From: Bradyrhizobium sp. ISRA430
GTDB taxonomy: Bacteria > Pseudomonadota > Alphaproteobacteria > Rhizobiales > Xanthobacteraceae
Direction: 5' to 3'
Length of the DNA stretch: 64,000 nt
NCBI RefSeq assembly: GCF_029909975.1
Contig: NZ_CP094516.1
Location: 1,116,001-1,180,000 of the forward strand
Shown: piece after piece, positions 45,908-53,639 of the stretch
Layout of the letters: every line of letters begins with the position of its first letter
How positions within the stretch are numbered: the stretch's first letter is position 1
Notes under the pieces: model-generated
Databases searched by the model: none
The model's input: the letters and a program-made list of their open reading frames with translations, nothing else
Told to the model about the DNA's origin: nothing
Position numbers and translations under genes: made by a program

Positions 45908-46061
45908 GGTGATGGGCTCCGTGTTGTGGATGGAGGGAGACGAGTGGGCTTGGCGGTGGCCTGAGCGCGGGCGAGGCCGATGGCGGAAAGCGCAGCCAAC
46001 TTCAGCAGGGCTCGTCGTTGCATCGAAGGAGTCACCCTAACCCCCTGGCTTGCACATTTCA

Positions 46062-46092
46062 GATACTTCATGGTATCGTAATTCAAGAATTA
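46062..46092. promoter_or_regulatory. two adjacent palindromes, likely TetR operator
   Basis: GATAC-N6-GTATC (46062-46077) and TAATTC-AA-GAATTA (46079-46092) lie side by side just before the tetR GTG and upstream of the divergent reductase gene. A TetR dimer bound here could block both promoters. Confidence 0.55.
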
Positions 46093-46118
46093 GGATACTG
46101 TCAAGTACTGGAATTGCC

Positions 46119-46802
46119 GTGACCGAAAACAGCCAGGGCCGGCGCGGCCGGCCCGCCAACGAGGCGCTTGGCCAAACCATCATCGACGCCGCGCGCGAGC
46201 TCTTTGTGGAGTTGGGTTTTCAAGCGACGACATTGGACAAGGTCGCCCAGCGAGCGAAGATATCCAAGCTCAGCATCTACAGGCACTTCGAGAACAAGGA
46301 GGCGCTGTTCGGCGCGGCCATGGCGGCCGGCTGCCATCAGTTGTTTGCACCACAGGCCCTTCTTGAAGGCGTCGACGGTTCGGTCGAAGATCAGCTCGTG
46401 GCGGTGGGATCATCACTGCTTCGCACGCTGTTGAGATCAGACGTCCGCAGCCTCGAAGCCATGGTCATGGCCGACAAGACGAGTCAAAACGCGTTAAGCA
46501 AGCTCCATTTCGAAGCCGGCCCCGCCCATGTCATCGCCGAAATCGAGGCCCTGTTGCGTCGGTTGCACGCGAAGGCGGTTCTGAACGTGCCCGATCCTCT
46601 CCGGTCCGCCCGCTTGTTCGCCGCGCTTTTCAAAGGATCCGATCTCCTGATGATCGCACGCTTCGATCAGGCGAAAGCAGAGGACGACAACGAAATCGAA
46701 TCCTATTGCCGGTCGGCCGTCGCCATGTTCATCGCCGCGCACCGTGACAACGACCAAGTGGGCGGAGATTTGCCTGCCTCAAGGTCAAAAAACAAAATTT
46801 GA
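46119..46802 (+). CDS. TetR family transcriptional regulator
   Basis: A 227-residue regulator. The N-terminal helix-turn-helix reads TTLDKVAQRAKISKLSIYRHFENKEALF, and the C-terminal ligand domain is of the AefR-like type (LRSDVRSLEAMVMADKTSQ). It starts at GTG 46119 and is divergent from the reductase-SDR-methyltransferase block, which it probably represses. The truncated RND adaptor in the same block fits the usual TetR-efflux pairing. Confidence 0.88.
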   Translation: MTENSQGRRGRPANEALGQTIIDAARELFVELGFQATTLDKVAQRAKISKLSIYRHFENKEALFGAAMAAGCHQLFAPQALLEGVDGSVEDQLVAVGSSLLRTLLRSDVRSLEAMVMADKTSQNALSKLHFEAGPAHVIAEIEALLRRLHAKAVLNVPDPLRSARLFAALFKGSDLLMIARFDQAKAEDDNEIESYCRSAVAMFIAAHRDNDQVGGDLPASRSKNKI

Positions 46803-46909
46803 ATCGTGCGTGACCTAGTCGGCCAGCAGGTCAAGGCAGGCAGCCGATCATGAAAATTGACGAGTCGGCCGCACGGTCCGACTAACGTCCGCTTTGAATC
46901 ATTTTCGAC

Positions 46910-47775
46910 GGACTCAACGAGGGCTGTCGGTTAGCTGAAGCTTTGCCCAGAGAGCGCCGAGCCAGGCCAGAAGCGTTGCGCTTGGACCGCCCCCCATGAT
47001 TCAAACTCCCAAACTGGGGGGACGAATCATGCGCTACGAACTCGCCGACTGGCTTGCCATCAAGCCGATGCTGCCAAACAAGCCTCGTGGCGTTCCTCGG
47101 GTAAACGACCGACGTGTTTTAAACGGCATCTTCTGGGTCCTGCGATCCGGGGCACCTTGGCGCGATCTGCCGGATCATTTTGGCCCTTACACGACCTGCT
47201 ATAACCGTTTCGTCCGTTGGCGGCGGGCTGGTGTCTGGGGCCGCATCATAGACGCACTTGCCACTGCTCATGATGCCGCTGTCCAGATGATCGACACATC
47301 TATTGTCCGCGTCCACCAGCATGGAGCCTGCGTTACGAGAAACCAGCGCCGATCGATGGGAAGGTCACGCGGCGGCTTGACGAGCAAAATTCATGCGGTG
47401 GTCGATAGCAATGGTCTGCCGGTACGGCTGGCGCTGAGCCCCGGTGAGGCGCACGACGTTCGACTAGCCGGAAAACTGCTGTCTCGTCTGAAATCCGGGG
47501 CAATGTTACTCGCCGACCGTGGCTATGACGCCGACTGGATCAGAGAACTTGCGATGAAGAAGGGCGCGTGGGCCAACATCCCGCCAAAGAGCAATCGCAG
47601 CGATCCGATCTGCTTCAGCCCGTATCTCTATCGCGCTCGCAACCAGGTCGAGCGGTTCTTCAACAGGATCAAACAGTGCCGTCGCGTGGCAACTCGCTAT
47701 GACAAGCTGGCAGCGAACTATCTTGCTTTCGTTCAGCTCGCCTCGATCAGGCTATGGCTTCGCGTTAATGAGTCC
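46910..47775 (+). mobile_element. IS5-family insertion sequence (ends approximate)
   Basis: The transposase is flanked by GGACTCA (46910-46916) and its complement TGAGTCC (47769-47775), which fits a short terminal inverted repeat about 866 bp apart, a normal size for the IS427-like group of IS5. The right repeat overlaps the transposase C-terminal codons, as I remember for this group. No clear target duplication was found, so the ends are provisional. Confidence 0.55.
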
Positions 47776-47784
47776 ACGTCCTAG
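47029..47784 (+). CDS. IS5 family transposase
   Basis: A 251-residue transposase. The N-terminal DUF4096-like domain (RYELADWLAIKPMLPNK, VLNGIFWVLRSGAPWRDLP) is followed by the DDE core: Asp in MIDTSIVRVHQHGA, Asp in LADRGYDADW and Glu in RNQVERFFNRIKQCRRVATRYDK. All three residues are present and the frame is intact, so it may be active. ATG 46996 is in frame upstream, but family proteins start at MRYEL. Confidence 0.9.
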   Translation: MRYELADWLAIKPMLPNKPRGVPRVNDRRVLNGIFWVLRSGAPWRDLPDHFGPYTTCYNRFVRWRRAGVWGRIIDALATAHDAAVQMIDTSIVRVHQHGACVTRNQRRSMGRSRGGLTSKIHAVVDSNGLPVRLALSPGEAHDVRLAGKLLSRLKSGAMLLADRGYDADWIRELAMKKGAWANIPPKSNRSDPICFSPYLYRARNQVERFFNRIKQCRRVATRYDKLAANYLAFVQLASIRLWLRVNESTS

Positions 47785-47916
47785 ACTGCGCTAGCCGCTG
47801 CACACGGGCTTGAGCGCCGGTGCAAACCGTTCGGAAAATGTCGCAGCCTTCGCCCCGGCGGCCGAAGTGACCGCGCGTGGCGTTGCTCACTGCCGCCAAG
47901 TAGCCCTCGTAAGAGT

Positions 47917-48093
47917 TTACGCGGCCACGTCGAATGTTGCGATTAGTGTCCGCATATCTATTGCAAGATCCCGGTAGCGCTTCGCCAGCCGCTGGTATAG
48001 CTCGCGCTCACCTCCACCCGATCGACGAGCGATCAATTCGCATTCGGCCGCGAGGCTTTCAAAACGCTCCAGCTTGGCTAGGAAAGCAGTCAT
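47917..48093 (-). CDS. small helical hypothetical protein
   Basis: A 58-residue charged protein (MTAFLAKLERFESLAAECEL ... ELYQRLAKRYRDLAIDMRTL). GGGAG precedes the ATG. Its pattern is like the 77-residue protein at 41960-42193 (a Glu-Cys-Glu segment, then an RLxxRYR motif), so the two may be distant relatives. The function is unknown. Confidence 0.6.
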   Translation of the reverse strand: MTAFLAKLERFESLAAECELIARRSGGGERELYQRLAKRYRDLAIDMRTLIATFDVAA

Positions 48094-48298
48094 TGGGGAC
48101 TCCCAAACGCGTTACAAAAGGGACCGGGAGCCTAATCGCCCGATTAGGTCAAAGCCAACATTGTTATCGGCCATAACTGCTAAGGCGGGCGAGCGAGCAA
48201 AAGGCCCCTCAGCCGAAGGGGCGGCCGGTACCGCATCGCCGCGCAGGAACGTTTAGCCCGGTCCGGAGTCGAATGGCGACAAGTCCGCGCTTCGACCG

Positions 48299-48457
48299 AT
48301 GGACAGAACGATTGCCTATGCGATCTCGGTATTCATCGTCGTCTTCGGCGTCGGCATCCTTGTTGCCGGGCTCAGCTCCAGTTCGCCCGCGTTATGGGTT
48401 TGCGTCGCCGTCATCCCCGTTGCGATCGGTCTCATAAGCCTTTTGGGCAACTACTAA
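48299..48457 (+). CDS. small two-helix membrane protein
   Basis: A 52-residue protein, almost entirely hydrophobic: MDRTIAYAISVFIVVFGVGI, a short SSSSP turn, then a second helix ending LLGNY. Two helices joined by a tight turn suggest a membrane hairpin. It lies 66 bases before the DUF2939 gene. Confidence 0.55.
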   Translation: MDRTIAYAISVFIVVFGVGILVAGLSSSSPALWVCVAVIPVAIGLISLLGNY

Positions 48458-48523
48458 CGATTCCGTCCTGAGCTTTGGAAATCCGGGCTTGGAACAAAGC
48501 TCGGCGGGCTCGATTGCCCCTCC

Positions 48524-49102
48524 ATGAAATGGATCGTCGGCACCCTTGCTGTCGTCCTGGCCGTCCTCGTGATCTATGCCGGATCGGCCTTACTCTCCGT
48601 GTTGGGCCTCGTTTCAGCCGTTCGGAGCGGTGACGTTTCTCAAGTCATGACGCAGACCGACTTGCCGCGTGTCCGCCATTCCCTCGTCCATCAGCTCATG
48701 CCCGCCTACCTCGAACGGCTCGGGCAGAAACGTCCGCTGCGACCGATCGAGCGGGCAGCGATCGCTTCGCTTGGCACGACGATTGCCGACGATTTTGCCA
48801 CGAAGCTCGTCACGCCGGAGAATCTGTCAGTGCTGCTGAGCAGCGGTATCGTCCGCAATGCCGCAGAGAATATCAGTTTTGGGACGATGTCATCGTTAGC
48901 TGATCTGGACGCTTCAAACATGTTCGTCCTCCTCGGGCGGATCAGTCCGGTCAAGCCGGTCGAATTTGCGCTTGGGCTCGGCCGAGGCGAAAACGCCGGC
49001 AGTGTCAGCATGCATTTTGCGGGGACGGGCTGGAAGCTATCGGGCCTCGGGCTGCCGCGGCGGATCGTGGCCACCATGGTCGATCGGCTGCCGACGCATT
49101 GA
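48524..49102 (+). CDS. DUF2939 family membrane-anchored protein
   Basis: A 192-residue protein with an N-terminal helix (MKWIVGTLAVVLAVLVIYAG) and a soluble part (VSAVRSGDVSQVMTQTDLPRVRHSLVHQL) of DUF2939 type. The soluble part should face the periplasm. The family has no known function. Confidence 0.78.
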   Translation: MKWIVGTLAVVLAVLVIYAGSALLSVLGLVSAVRSGDVSQVMTQTDLPRVRHSLVHQLMPAYLERLGQKRPLRPIERAAIASLGTTIADDFATKLVTPENLSVLLSSGIVRNAAENISFGTMSSLADLDASNMFVLLGRISPVKPVEFALGLGRGENAGSVSMHFAGTGWKLSGLGLPRRIVATMVDRLPTH

Positions 49103-49177
49103 TTCACACCGTTAAAGGGAATCTACTCCCGCCTCGGGCAGGCTTGCGCGAGACGCTCCTTTCAGTGGGAGGCTGCA

Positions 49178-49366
49178 ATGCTGGCTTTGGAATTGCCGCA
49201 CTGGTTGATGATTGCCGGCGGCGGGTTGGTGGTCACTGGGCTCATTGGCCTGGGGCTTAACCGAAACAAGCAAGTTGAGATCGACCCCGTCCCGCTCCCG
49301 GGCGACCTGGATTCACCGAGATCCAAGGAGGCGGATGTATCGGCCGCCGCGGCCGTCCAGGATTGA
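49178..49366 (+). CDS. small membrane protein
   Basis: A 62-residue protein with one helix (LPHWLMIAGGGLVVTGLIGLGL) and an acidic C-terminal tail. GGGAGG precedes the ATG. The function is unknown. It lies between the DUF2939 and LssY-type genes on the same strand. Confidence 0.6.
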   Translation: MLALELPHWLMIAGGGLVVTGLIGLGLNRNKQVEIDPVPLPGDLDSPRSKEADVSAAAAVQD

Positions 49367-49547
49367 CGCAGGCTGCAGAAGTGCGCTGCGGAAGGGCGAG
49401 GGACGTCCACCACCGGCTCGTCTTTCGACTTTGTCCGGACCCGCTCATGCGGCACTTGAGCTCCTGCCAACGGCTTCCGATTTGCGCCTGTGCCGGATAT
49501 CTTCGGTTGACGCGCCATGACGCGGTCTAGCAACGGGGCATCCTCGT

Positions 49548-50378
49548 TTGAACAATCCTGCGCAGGCCAGTGCCGCCGAAGGCCAGAGGAAGCGGAGGTG
49601 GGCTTCTTGGCTGGCAGTTCTGGTTTTGGCTTATCTGGCATTGGCCTATTTTTTCCTGCCGGCCCTCTGGAGTCACCACGAACATGAACCGGGGCTCGCA
49701 TTACTGCCGATGGTCACCAGGACGTCGGACGACATCCCGGGTGATCCGTTGAACGTCGGGCTTGTTGGCGACAAGGAAGACATCGTCCGAGCCATGCATG
49801 CGGCAGGTTGGTATGCGGCCGATCCCGTTACATTGCGTTCGAGCATCGAAATCATCGGCAGCGTCGTGCTGGATCGCCCATACCGCGATGCGCCTGTCAG
49901 TCCCCTGTACTACCAAGGGGAGAAGGAGCAGCTTGCATTCGAGAAGCCTGATGGGCACAGCGCAGACCGGCGCAATCACGTCCGGTTCTGGAAGGTGCTC
50001 GACAAAGGGAAGGACATGCGCCCAGTCTGGCTCGGTTCGGCGACGTTCGACCGGGGTGTGGGACTGAGTCACGATACGGGACAAGTGACCCATCACATCG
50101 CTCCGGACATCGATGCCGAGCGCGATCTTCTGATGGCCGATCTGCGCAAGGCGCGCGTTGTCAGCAGTTTCTTTCAGATCTCGGGCATCGGCCCGACGCT
50201 ACTCGGCAGGAATGGTGGAGGTGATCGCTACTACACGGATGGCGAAGTCCATCTTGCCGTCTTGATGCCCGGAGCTGCGATTGGCCCCGCCGACCCCGCA
50301 ACCATTCCACCGCCCCAGCGCATTGTTCTGAAAGACGCTGTCTGGCGATCAATTTCTGACCGGGTCGCGGCGCGCTGA
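49548..50378 (+). CDS. LssY C-terminal domain protein
   Basis: A 276-residue protein with an N-terminal helix (about 19-37) and a periplasmic LssY_C-like domain: PLNVGLVGDKEDIVRAMHAAGWYAADPVTLRSS and DRPYRDAPVSPLYYQGEKEQLAFEK. The domain is often fused to PAP2-type phosphatases or found alone, and was first named from the Legionella lss secretion locus. The start is a TTG. The function is unknown. Confidence 0.82.
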   Translation: MNNPAQASAAEGQRKRRWASWLAVLVLAYLALAYFFLPALWSHHEHEPGLALLPMVTRTSDDIPGDPLNVGLVGDKEDIVRAMHAAGWYAADPVTLRSSIEIIGSVVLDRPYRDAPVSPLYYQGEKEQLAFEKPDGHSADRRNHVRFWKVLDKGKDMRPVWLGSATFDRGVGLSHDTGQVTHHIAPDIDAERDLLMADLRKARVVSSFFQISGIGPTLLGRNGGGDRYYTDGEVHLAVLMPGAAIGPADPATIPPPQRIVLKDAVWRSISDRVAAR

Positions 50379-50390
50379 CTTTAACCCGCC

Positions 50391-50639
50391 TCAGGCGGCG
50401 AAGTCTGTGGAGAAGCCGAAATCTTCGTGCTGAGTTGAGTAGCCGGCAATCTTTCTCGAAGCGGCTGAGGGGCGGAACGTCTTGCCGACAGCGGCAAGAA
50501 TTTCCTCGTGAGCGATACCTGATGCCGCGCCAGCTCGACGGACTTTGCGACGATAGCGTGATGCCGCTGTTTTGCCCGACGTGTCAAACGATTTGAGGTT
50601 CGAAACATCAGGCCGGCGAAGGGTCTGGCTACTGTGCAT
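50391..50639 (-). CDS. possible small hypothetical protein
   Basis: An 82-residue frame with a basic helix (GKTAASRYRRKVRRAGAASG) and HEEILAAVGKTF. A second minus-strand frame (50381-50608) overlaps it almost completely and is nearly as plausible by codon use. Neither has a good ribosome-binding site. At most one is real. Confidence 0.35.
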   Translation of the reverse strand: MHSSQTLRRPDVSNLKSFDTSGKTAASRYRRKVRRAGAASGIAHEEILAAVGKTFRPSAASRKIAGYSTQHEDFGFSTDFAA

Positions 50640-50706
50640 GGGGTTGTTTTCGATATTTTATCTTACGGCGGCTCATGCCGCCTGACGCGACCCGAATTCC
50701 TGGTCC

Positions 50707-50756
50707 GGAAGGGCCGAGCGGTTGAGGACACCGGCCTTGAAAACTGCTTGGCGCAA
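50707..50756 (+). other. decayed tRNA-Ser 5' remnant
   Basis: GGAAGGG-CCGAGCGGTTGAGG followed by CACCGGCCTTGAAAAC copies the acceptor 5' strand, D-arm and anticodon arm of the tRNA-Ser at 37247 with several changes. The anticodon stem no longer pairs on its 3' side, and the variable arm, T-arm and 3' acceptor strand are absent. It cannot be a working tRNA. It marks the right side of the accessory region. Confidence 0.6.
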
Positions 50757-50869
50757 ACATCGTGCTTTCGTCGCTAAACACCTGATATCCTAATGACTTT
50801 GGTCTGCCGCGCAGGTTCGCCCAAGCGCCGGCTTGCGGAACTTCGCCGCGGCCTCCGCGTTGTCTCGGC

Positions 50870-51061
50870 ATGAGCGAGAACGTTTCTTTCCGACGCAAAC
50901 CCTTGACCCCCGAACAGCGTCAGGCACGCGATGCCGCGCGGCGTGTAGAGGCGGAAAAGGCCATGCGCGATTACGAGGCCGCGCAGAAGGCGTTCCATGC
51001 CAATCGCGAACGGCTGAAGGCCGAACGGCTCGCCCGCGAGGCGGCCGCGGCCAAGGATTGA
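50870..51061 (+). CDS. small charged helical protein
   Basis: A 63-residue protein, MSENVSFRRKPLTPEQRQAR followed by one long Ala/Glu/Arg helix (KAMRDYEAAQKAFHANRERLKAERLAREAAAA). It looks like a conserved small rhizobial protein; its function is unknown. It lies just right of the tRNA remnant, at the return to core-type sequence. Confidence 0.65.
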   Translation: MSENVSFRRKPLTPEQRQARDAARRVEAEKAMRDYEAAQKAFHANRERLKAERLAREAAAAKD

Positions 51062-51290
51062 TCCAAGGATTGATCGACCTATCGCATCCGGCCGCGCAGG
51101 TCTCGCCCCTTCTCAGCTCTTCCTCAAAGGCAGCCGGCCGTGAGCGTCGGCTGCGTTTTCGTCGTGCGCTCAAGGCAGGCTTGACGGCGCTCCGTTTCCG
51201 GGAGGAAGATTCAAACATCCTGAACCGACGAGAACCACGGAGACGATCCGCTTCCAGTCCCATCATCGGCGTAACGCAATGGAGCTGAGA

Positions 51291-51620
51291 ATGACCACGT
51301 TCGACAAGCGCGAGCAGGGTTTTGAGGCCAAATTCGCCCACGACGAGGAATTGATGTTCAAGGCCACGGCCCGATCCAACAAGCTGCTCGGGCTATGGGC
51401 CGCAGGGCAGCTCGGGCTCACGGGCGACGCGGCGGCAGGCTACGCGACCGCACTGGTGACGGCCAGCCTGGAGAACAAGACCGGCGACGAGACCTTGCGC
51501 AAGGTGTCGGACGATCTTGCCGGCAAGGGCGTGTCACCCGAACAGGTCGCGCAGAAGCTGAGGGAATGCCTGCACCAGGCGCTGGCGCAGCTCGAGGCCT
51601 TGCCGAGCGATCAGCGCTAG
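51291..51620 (+). CDS. DUF1476 family protein
   Basis: A 109-residue protein with the typical DUF1476 start MTTFDKREQGFEAKFAHDEEL and the FKATARSNKLLGLWAAGQLG segment. Structures of the family resemble the zeta subunit that inhibits F1-ATPase in alphaproteobacteria, so an ATP synthase inhibitor role is plausible. ATG 51291 follows GGAG and gives the family length. Confidence 0.88.
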   Translation: MTTFDKREQGFEAKFAHDEELMFKATARSNKLLGLWAAGQLGLTGDAAAGYATALVTASLENKTGDETLRKVSDDLAGKGVSPEQVAQKLRECLHQALAQLEALPSDQR

Positions 51621-51638
51621 CGATCAATGCCCAGGCCT

Positions 51639-51660
51639 CGCCGGCAGCCTCCTGCCGGCG
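51639..51660. terminator. bidirectional terminator between convergent genes
   Basis: CGCCGGCAG (51639-51647) and CTGCCGGCG (51652-51660) pair exactly around CCTC. It sits between the stops of the DUF1476 and YqhA-type genes, 45 bases apart, and could serve both. Confidence 0.6.
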
Positions 51661-51665
51661 CGGCC

Positions 51666-52244
51666 TTACTCCGCGTGCTTGCGCACGCCGCTGTCGCTCA
51701 GCCTGTCGACGAAGGCGATGCCGATCGCCGAGGCTATGAAGGTGATGTGGATCAGGACCTGCCACATCACGCCTTTTTCGGTGAAGCCGGCGCGGTCGGA
51801 GCCGAGATTGCCGGCCTCGATGAAGGTGCGCAGCAGCGCGATCGAGGAGATGCCGATGATGGCCATCGCGAGCTTGATCTTGAGCACGCTCGCATTGACG
51901 TGGCCGAGCCATTCCGGCTCGTCGGGATGGCCCTGGAGATCGAGCCGGGACACGAAGGTCTCGTAGCCGCCGACGATCACCATCACGAGCAGATTGGAGA
52001 TCATCACCACGTCGATCAGCGCAAGCACGCTCATCATGATCTGCTGCTCGGTGAGATCGAGGGCATGCCAGGAGAGATGCCAGAGCTCCTTGACGAACAG
52101 CGCGATGTAGACGCATTGCGCGACGATCAGCCCGAGATAGAGTGGCAATTGCAGCCAACGCGAGCCGAAGATGACCATCGGCAGCGCGCGCAGGCGCGGC
52201 GAGGGCAGGCGGGGTCCGGTCATGGTCTCAGGCTCAACCGACAT
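51666..52244 (-). CDS. UPF0114/YqhA family inner-membrane protein
   Basis: A 192-residue membrane protein with about four helices and the family segments FGSRWLQLPLYLGLIVAQ, MISNLLVMVIVGGYETFVSRLD and KLAMAIIGISSIALL. Its function is unknown. The start MSVEPETMTG was chosen over an upstream in-frame ATG, which has no family resemblance. Confidence 0.85.
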   Translation of the reverse strand: MSVEPETMTGPRLPSPRLRALPMVIFGSRWLQLPLYLGLIVAQCVYIALFVKELWHLSWHALDLTEQQIMMSVLALIDVVMISNLLVMVIVGGYETFVSRLDLQGHPDEPEWLGHVNASVLKIKLAMAIIGISSIALLRTFIEAGNLGSDRAGFTEKGVMWQVLIHITFIASAIGIAFVDRLSDSGVRKHAE

Positions 52245-52403
52245 TTGATCTCCACGCAATCCAAGTGATCCGATCCGATGTAGCCCGGCAAGATGGCCGG
52301 CGGAAGACGCCGCGCTTGCGGGCCGCTCCCCTGCGGATCGCGCGCTCCGCATGCTAGTCTGTCAAAGAGTCGTCGTGAGACGGCTGTTTGTGGAGGTGTG
52401 TCG

Positions 52404-52682
52404 TTGAGCAGAAGTCTTCCTGGCAGGATCGTCGTCGTTGCCATCCTTGTCCTTGGCGCCGGCACGACAGGCGGCTCGGCGTCGCCACTGACGCCCTTTC
52501 GCTACGAGGGGCAGGCGCAACGTCATTGCCCCGGCGACAAGGTGGTGTGGCTGGATTTCAGGAAGGGCATCTACTACGCCAAGGGCCAGAGGCGTTACGG
52601 CCAGGGCTTTGACGGCAGCTTCGTCTGCCTGAACGAGGTTCGGGGCAGCTCCTACCGCCGCTCGCTGTTGGGCTTGCGCTGA
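52404..52682 (+). CDS. small secreted protein
   Basis: A 92-residue exported protein. The TTG at 52404 lies seven bases after TGGAGG; GTG 52398 would be too close. A signal helix (RIVVVAILVLGAGTTGGSAS) precedes a short domain with two Cys (QRHCPGDKVVWLDFRKGIYY, SFVCLNE) and Tyr/Gly-rich segments. This pattern recurs in small exported proteins of Bradyrhizobium; its function is unknown. Confidence 0.65.
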   Translation: MSRSLPGRIVVVAILVLGAGTTGGSASPLTPFRYEGQAQRHCPGDKVVWLDFRKGIYYAKGQRRYGQGFDGSFVCLNEVRGSSYRRSLLGLR

Positions 52683-52715
52683 GCGGCGCGTCGCCGGGCG
52701 GGACGGGGAGGCCGG

Positions 52716-52844
52716 CTATTTCTCGCTGGGTAGCTTTACTGGCACGTGCGGCGAGCTGCTGACGACCCGGGGACTTCCGTCGGGATAGGTGTGGCTGCCG
52801 CGGATCAGCGATTCCAGGACCAGTATGAATTTCTCGGCAAGCAT
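52716..52844 (-). CDS. tiny conserved protein
   Basis: A 42-residue protein, MLAEKFILVLESLIRGSHTY, then PDGSPRVVSSSPHVPVKLPSEK. GAGGGTGA precedes the ATG. The SSPHVPVKLP ending is one I recognise from small Bradyrhizobium proteins. The function is unknown. Confidence 0.6.
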   Translation of the reverse strand: MLAEKFILVLESLIRGSHTYPDGSPRVVSSSPHVPVKLPSEK

Positions 52845-52998
52845 CTGCGTCACCCTCGTTGGTGATGGCCTCTTGAAATTGAGTCGAGGCGACAGATGCG
52901 GAAATTCAATCAACTAAAAGGGAGCCCGATAATCCGGGACAACCACGCTCTGCTGCGACGCCGTACGCTATGGTCGAGCAGGGGAAGGACGGGTGAGG

Positions 52999-53097
52999 TC
53001 AGCCGAAGGCCAACGCCACGAGGCTCGAGCACAGCAGCACCAGGCCGCCGGCGGTCAATGCCAAGAAACCATCGGATACGAAGTCATGGTTGCGCAT
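52999..53097 (-). CDS. tiny membrane protein
   Basis: A 32-residue frame, MRNHDFVSDGFLALTAGGLV followed by LLCSSLVALAFG: a single hydrophobic helix after a short polar start. GGCAGG lies before the ATG. It belongs to a series of minus-strand micro-genes in this stretch. Confidence 0.5.
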   Translation of the reverse strand: MRNHDFVSDGFLALTAGGLVLLCSSLVALAFG

Positions 53098-53199
53098 GGG
53101 ACACCTGCCGCTCTCGTCTTCGATGCTCCGCCGGATTGATTAAAAATGTCCGAACGTATCGTCGTGGAAGAGGTGATGCGTGTCGCCGCGCGAGCGCCG

Positions 53200-53289
53200 T
53201 TAGGCGCGCGTGCGGTAACCTTCAAACGCATGGGCCAGGAAGATGCCTGCGCTTACCAGACCCATCAGTGCCGAAACCGTCTCGATCAT
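53200..53289 (-). CDS. tiny membrane protein
   Basis: A 29-residue frame, MIETVSALMGLVSAGIFLAH then AFEGYRTRA. One helix with a basic C-terminus. The AHAFEGYR ending looks familiar from other short rhizobial frames. Support is limited to start, helix and charge. Confidence 0.5.
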   Translation of the reverse strand: MIETVSALMGLVSAGIFLAHAFEGYRTRA

Positions 53290-53639
53290 CGTCAATTTCC
53301 AATCCGCCCCTGCACCCGAGAGAACGCGTGCGGCCTTGCACAGTCAAAAGAATTTCCGTGCGCACGGCGACAATCGGGATGGAGTGAGGATTCGGCGCAA
53401 CAGCCTGTGCGGGACTGGCACAGACGCAGCGCTACGGGCGCTGTCCGCGTACCGTGGTTCAACGGGGAGGGACGAACGTCTAGTTTACCATCTTCGCGCG
53501 ACGCTCGCGCGCTCCCCATTTCCGCCTTGTTCGGGTTGCGATATCGTCACGACTTCCGACGCGGTGGTGGGCCGCGCCGGGCAACGGCCGGCAGAAGGCC
53601 TGCTCGCGGTAAAAGCGAGTTGGGCACGCGTCCGGCCAA
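53290..53639. other. region upstream of rlpA, no gene supported
   Basis: Overlapping frames cross this 350-base stretch on the plus strand, but their sequence has no protein character that I can support. It should contain the rlpA promoter. No hairpin or operator stands out. Confidence 0.4.
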
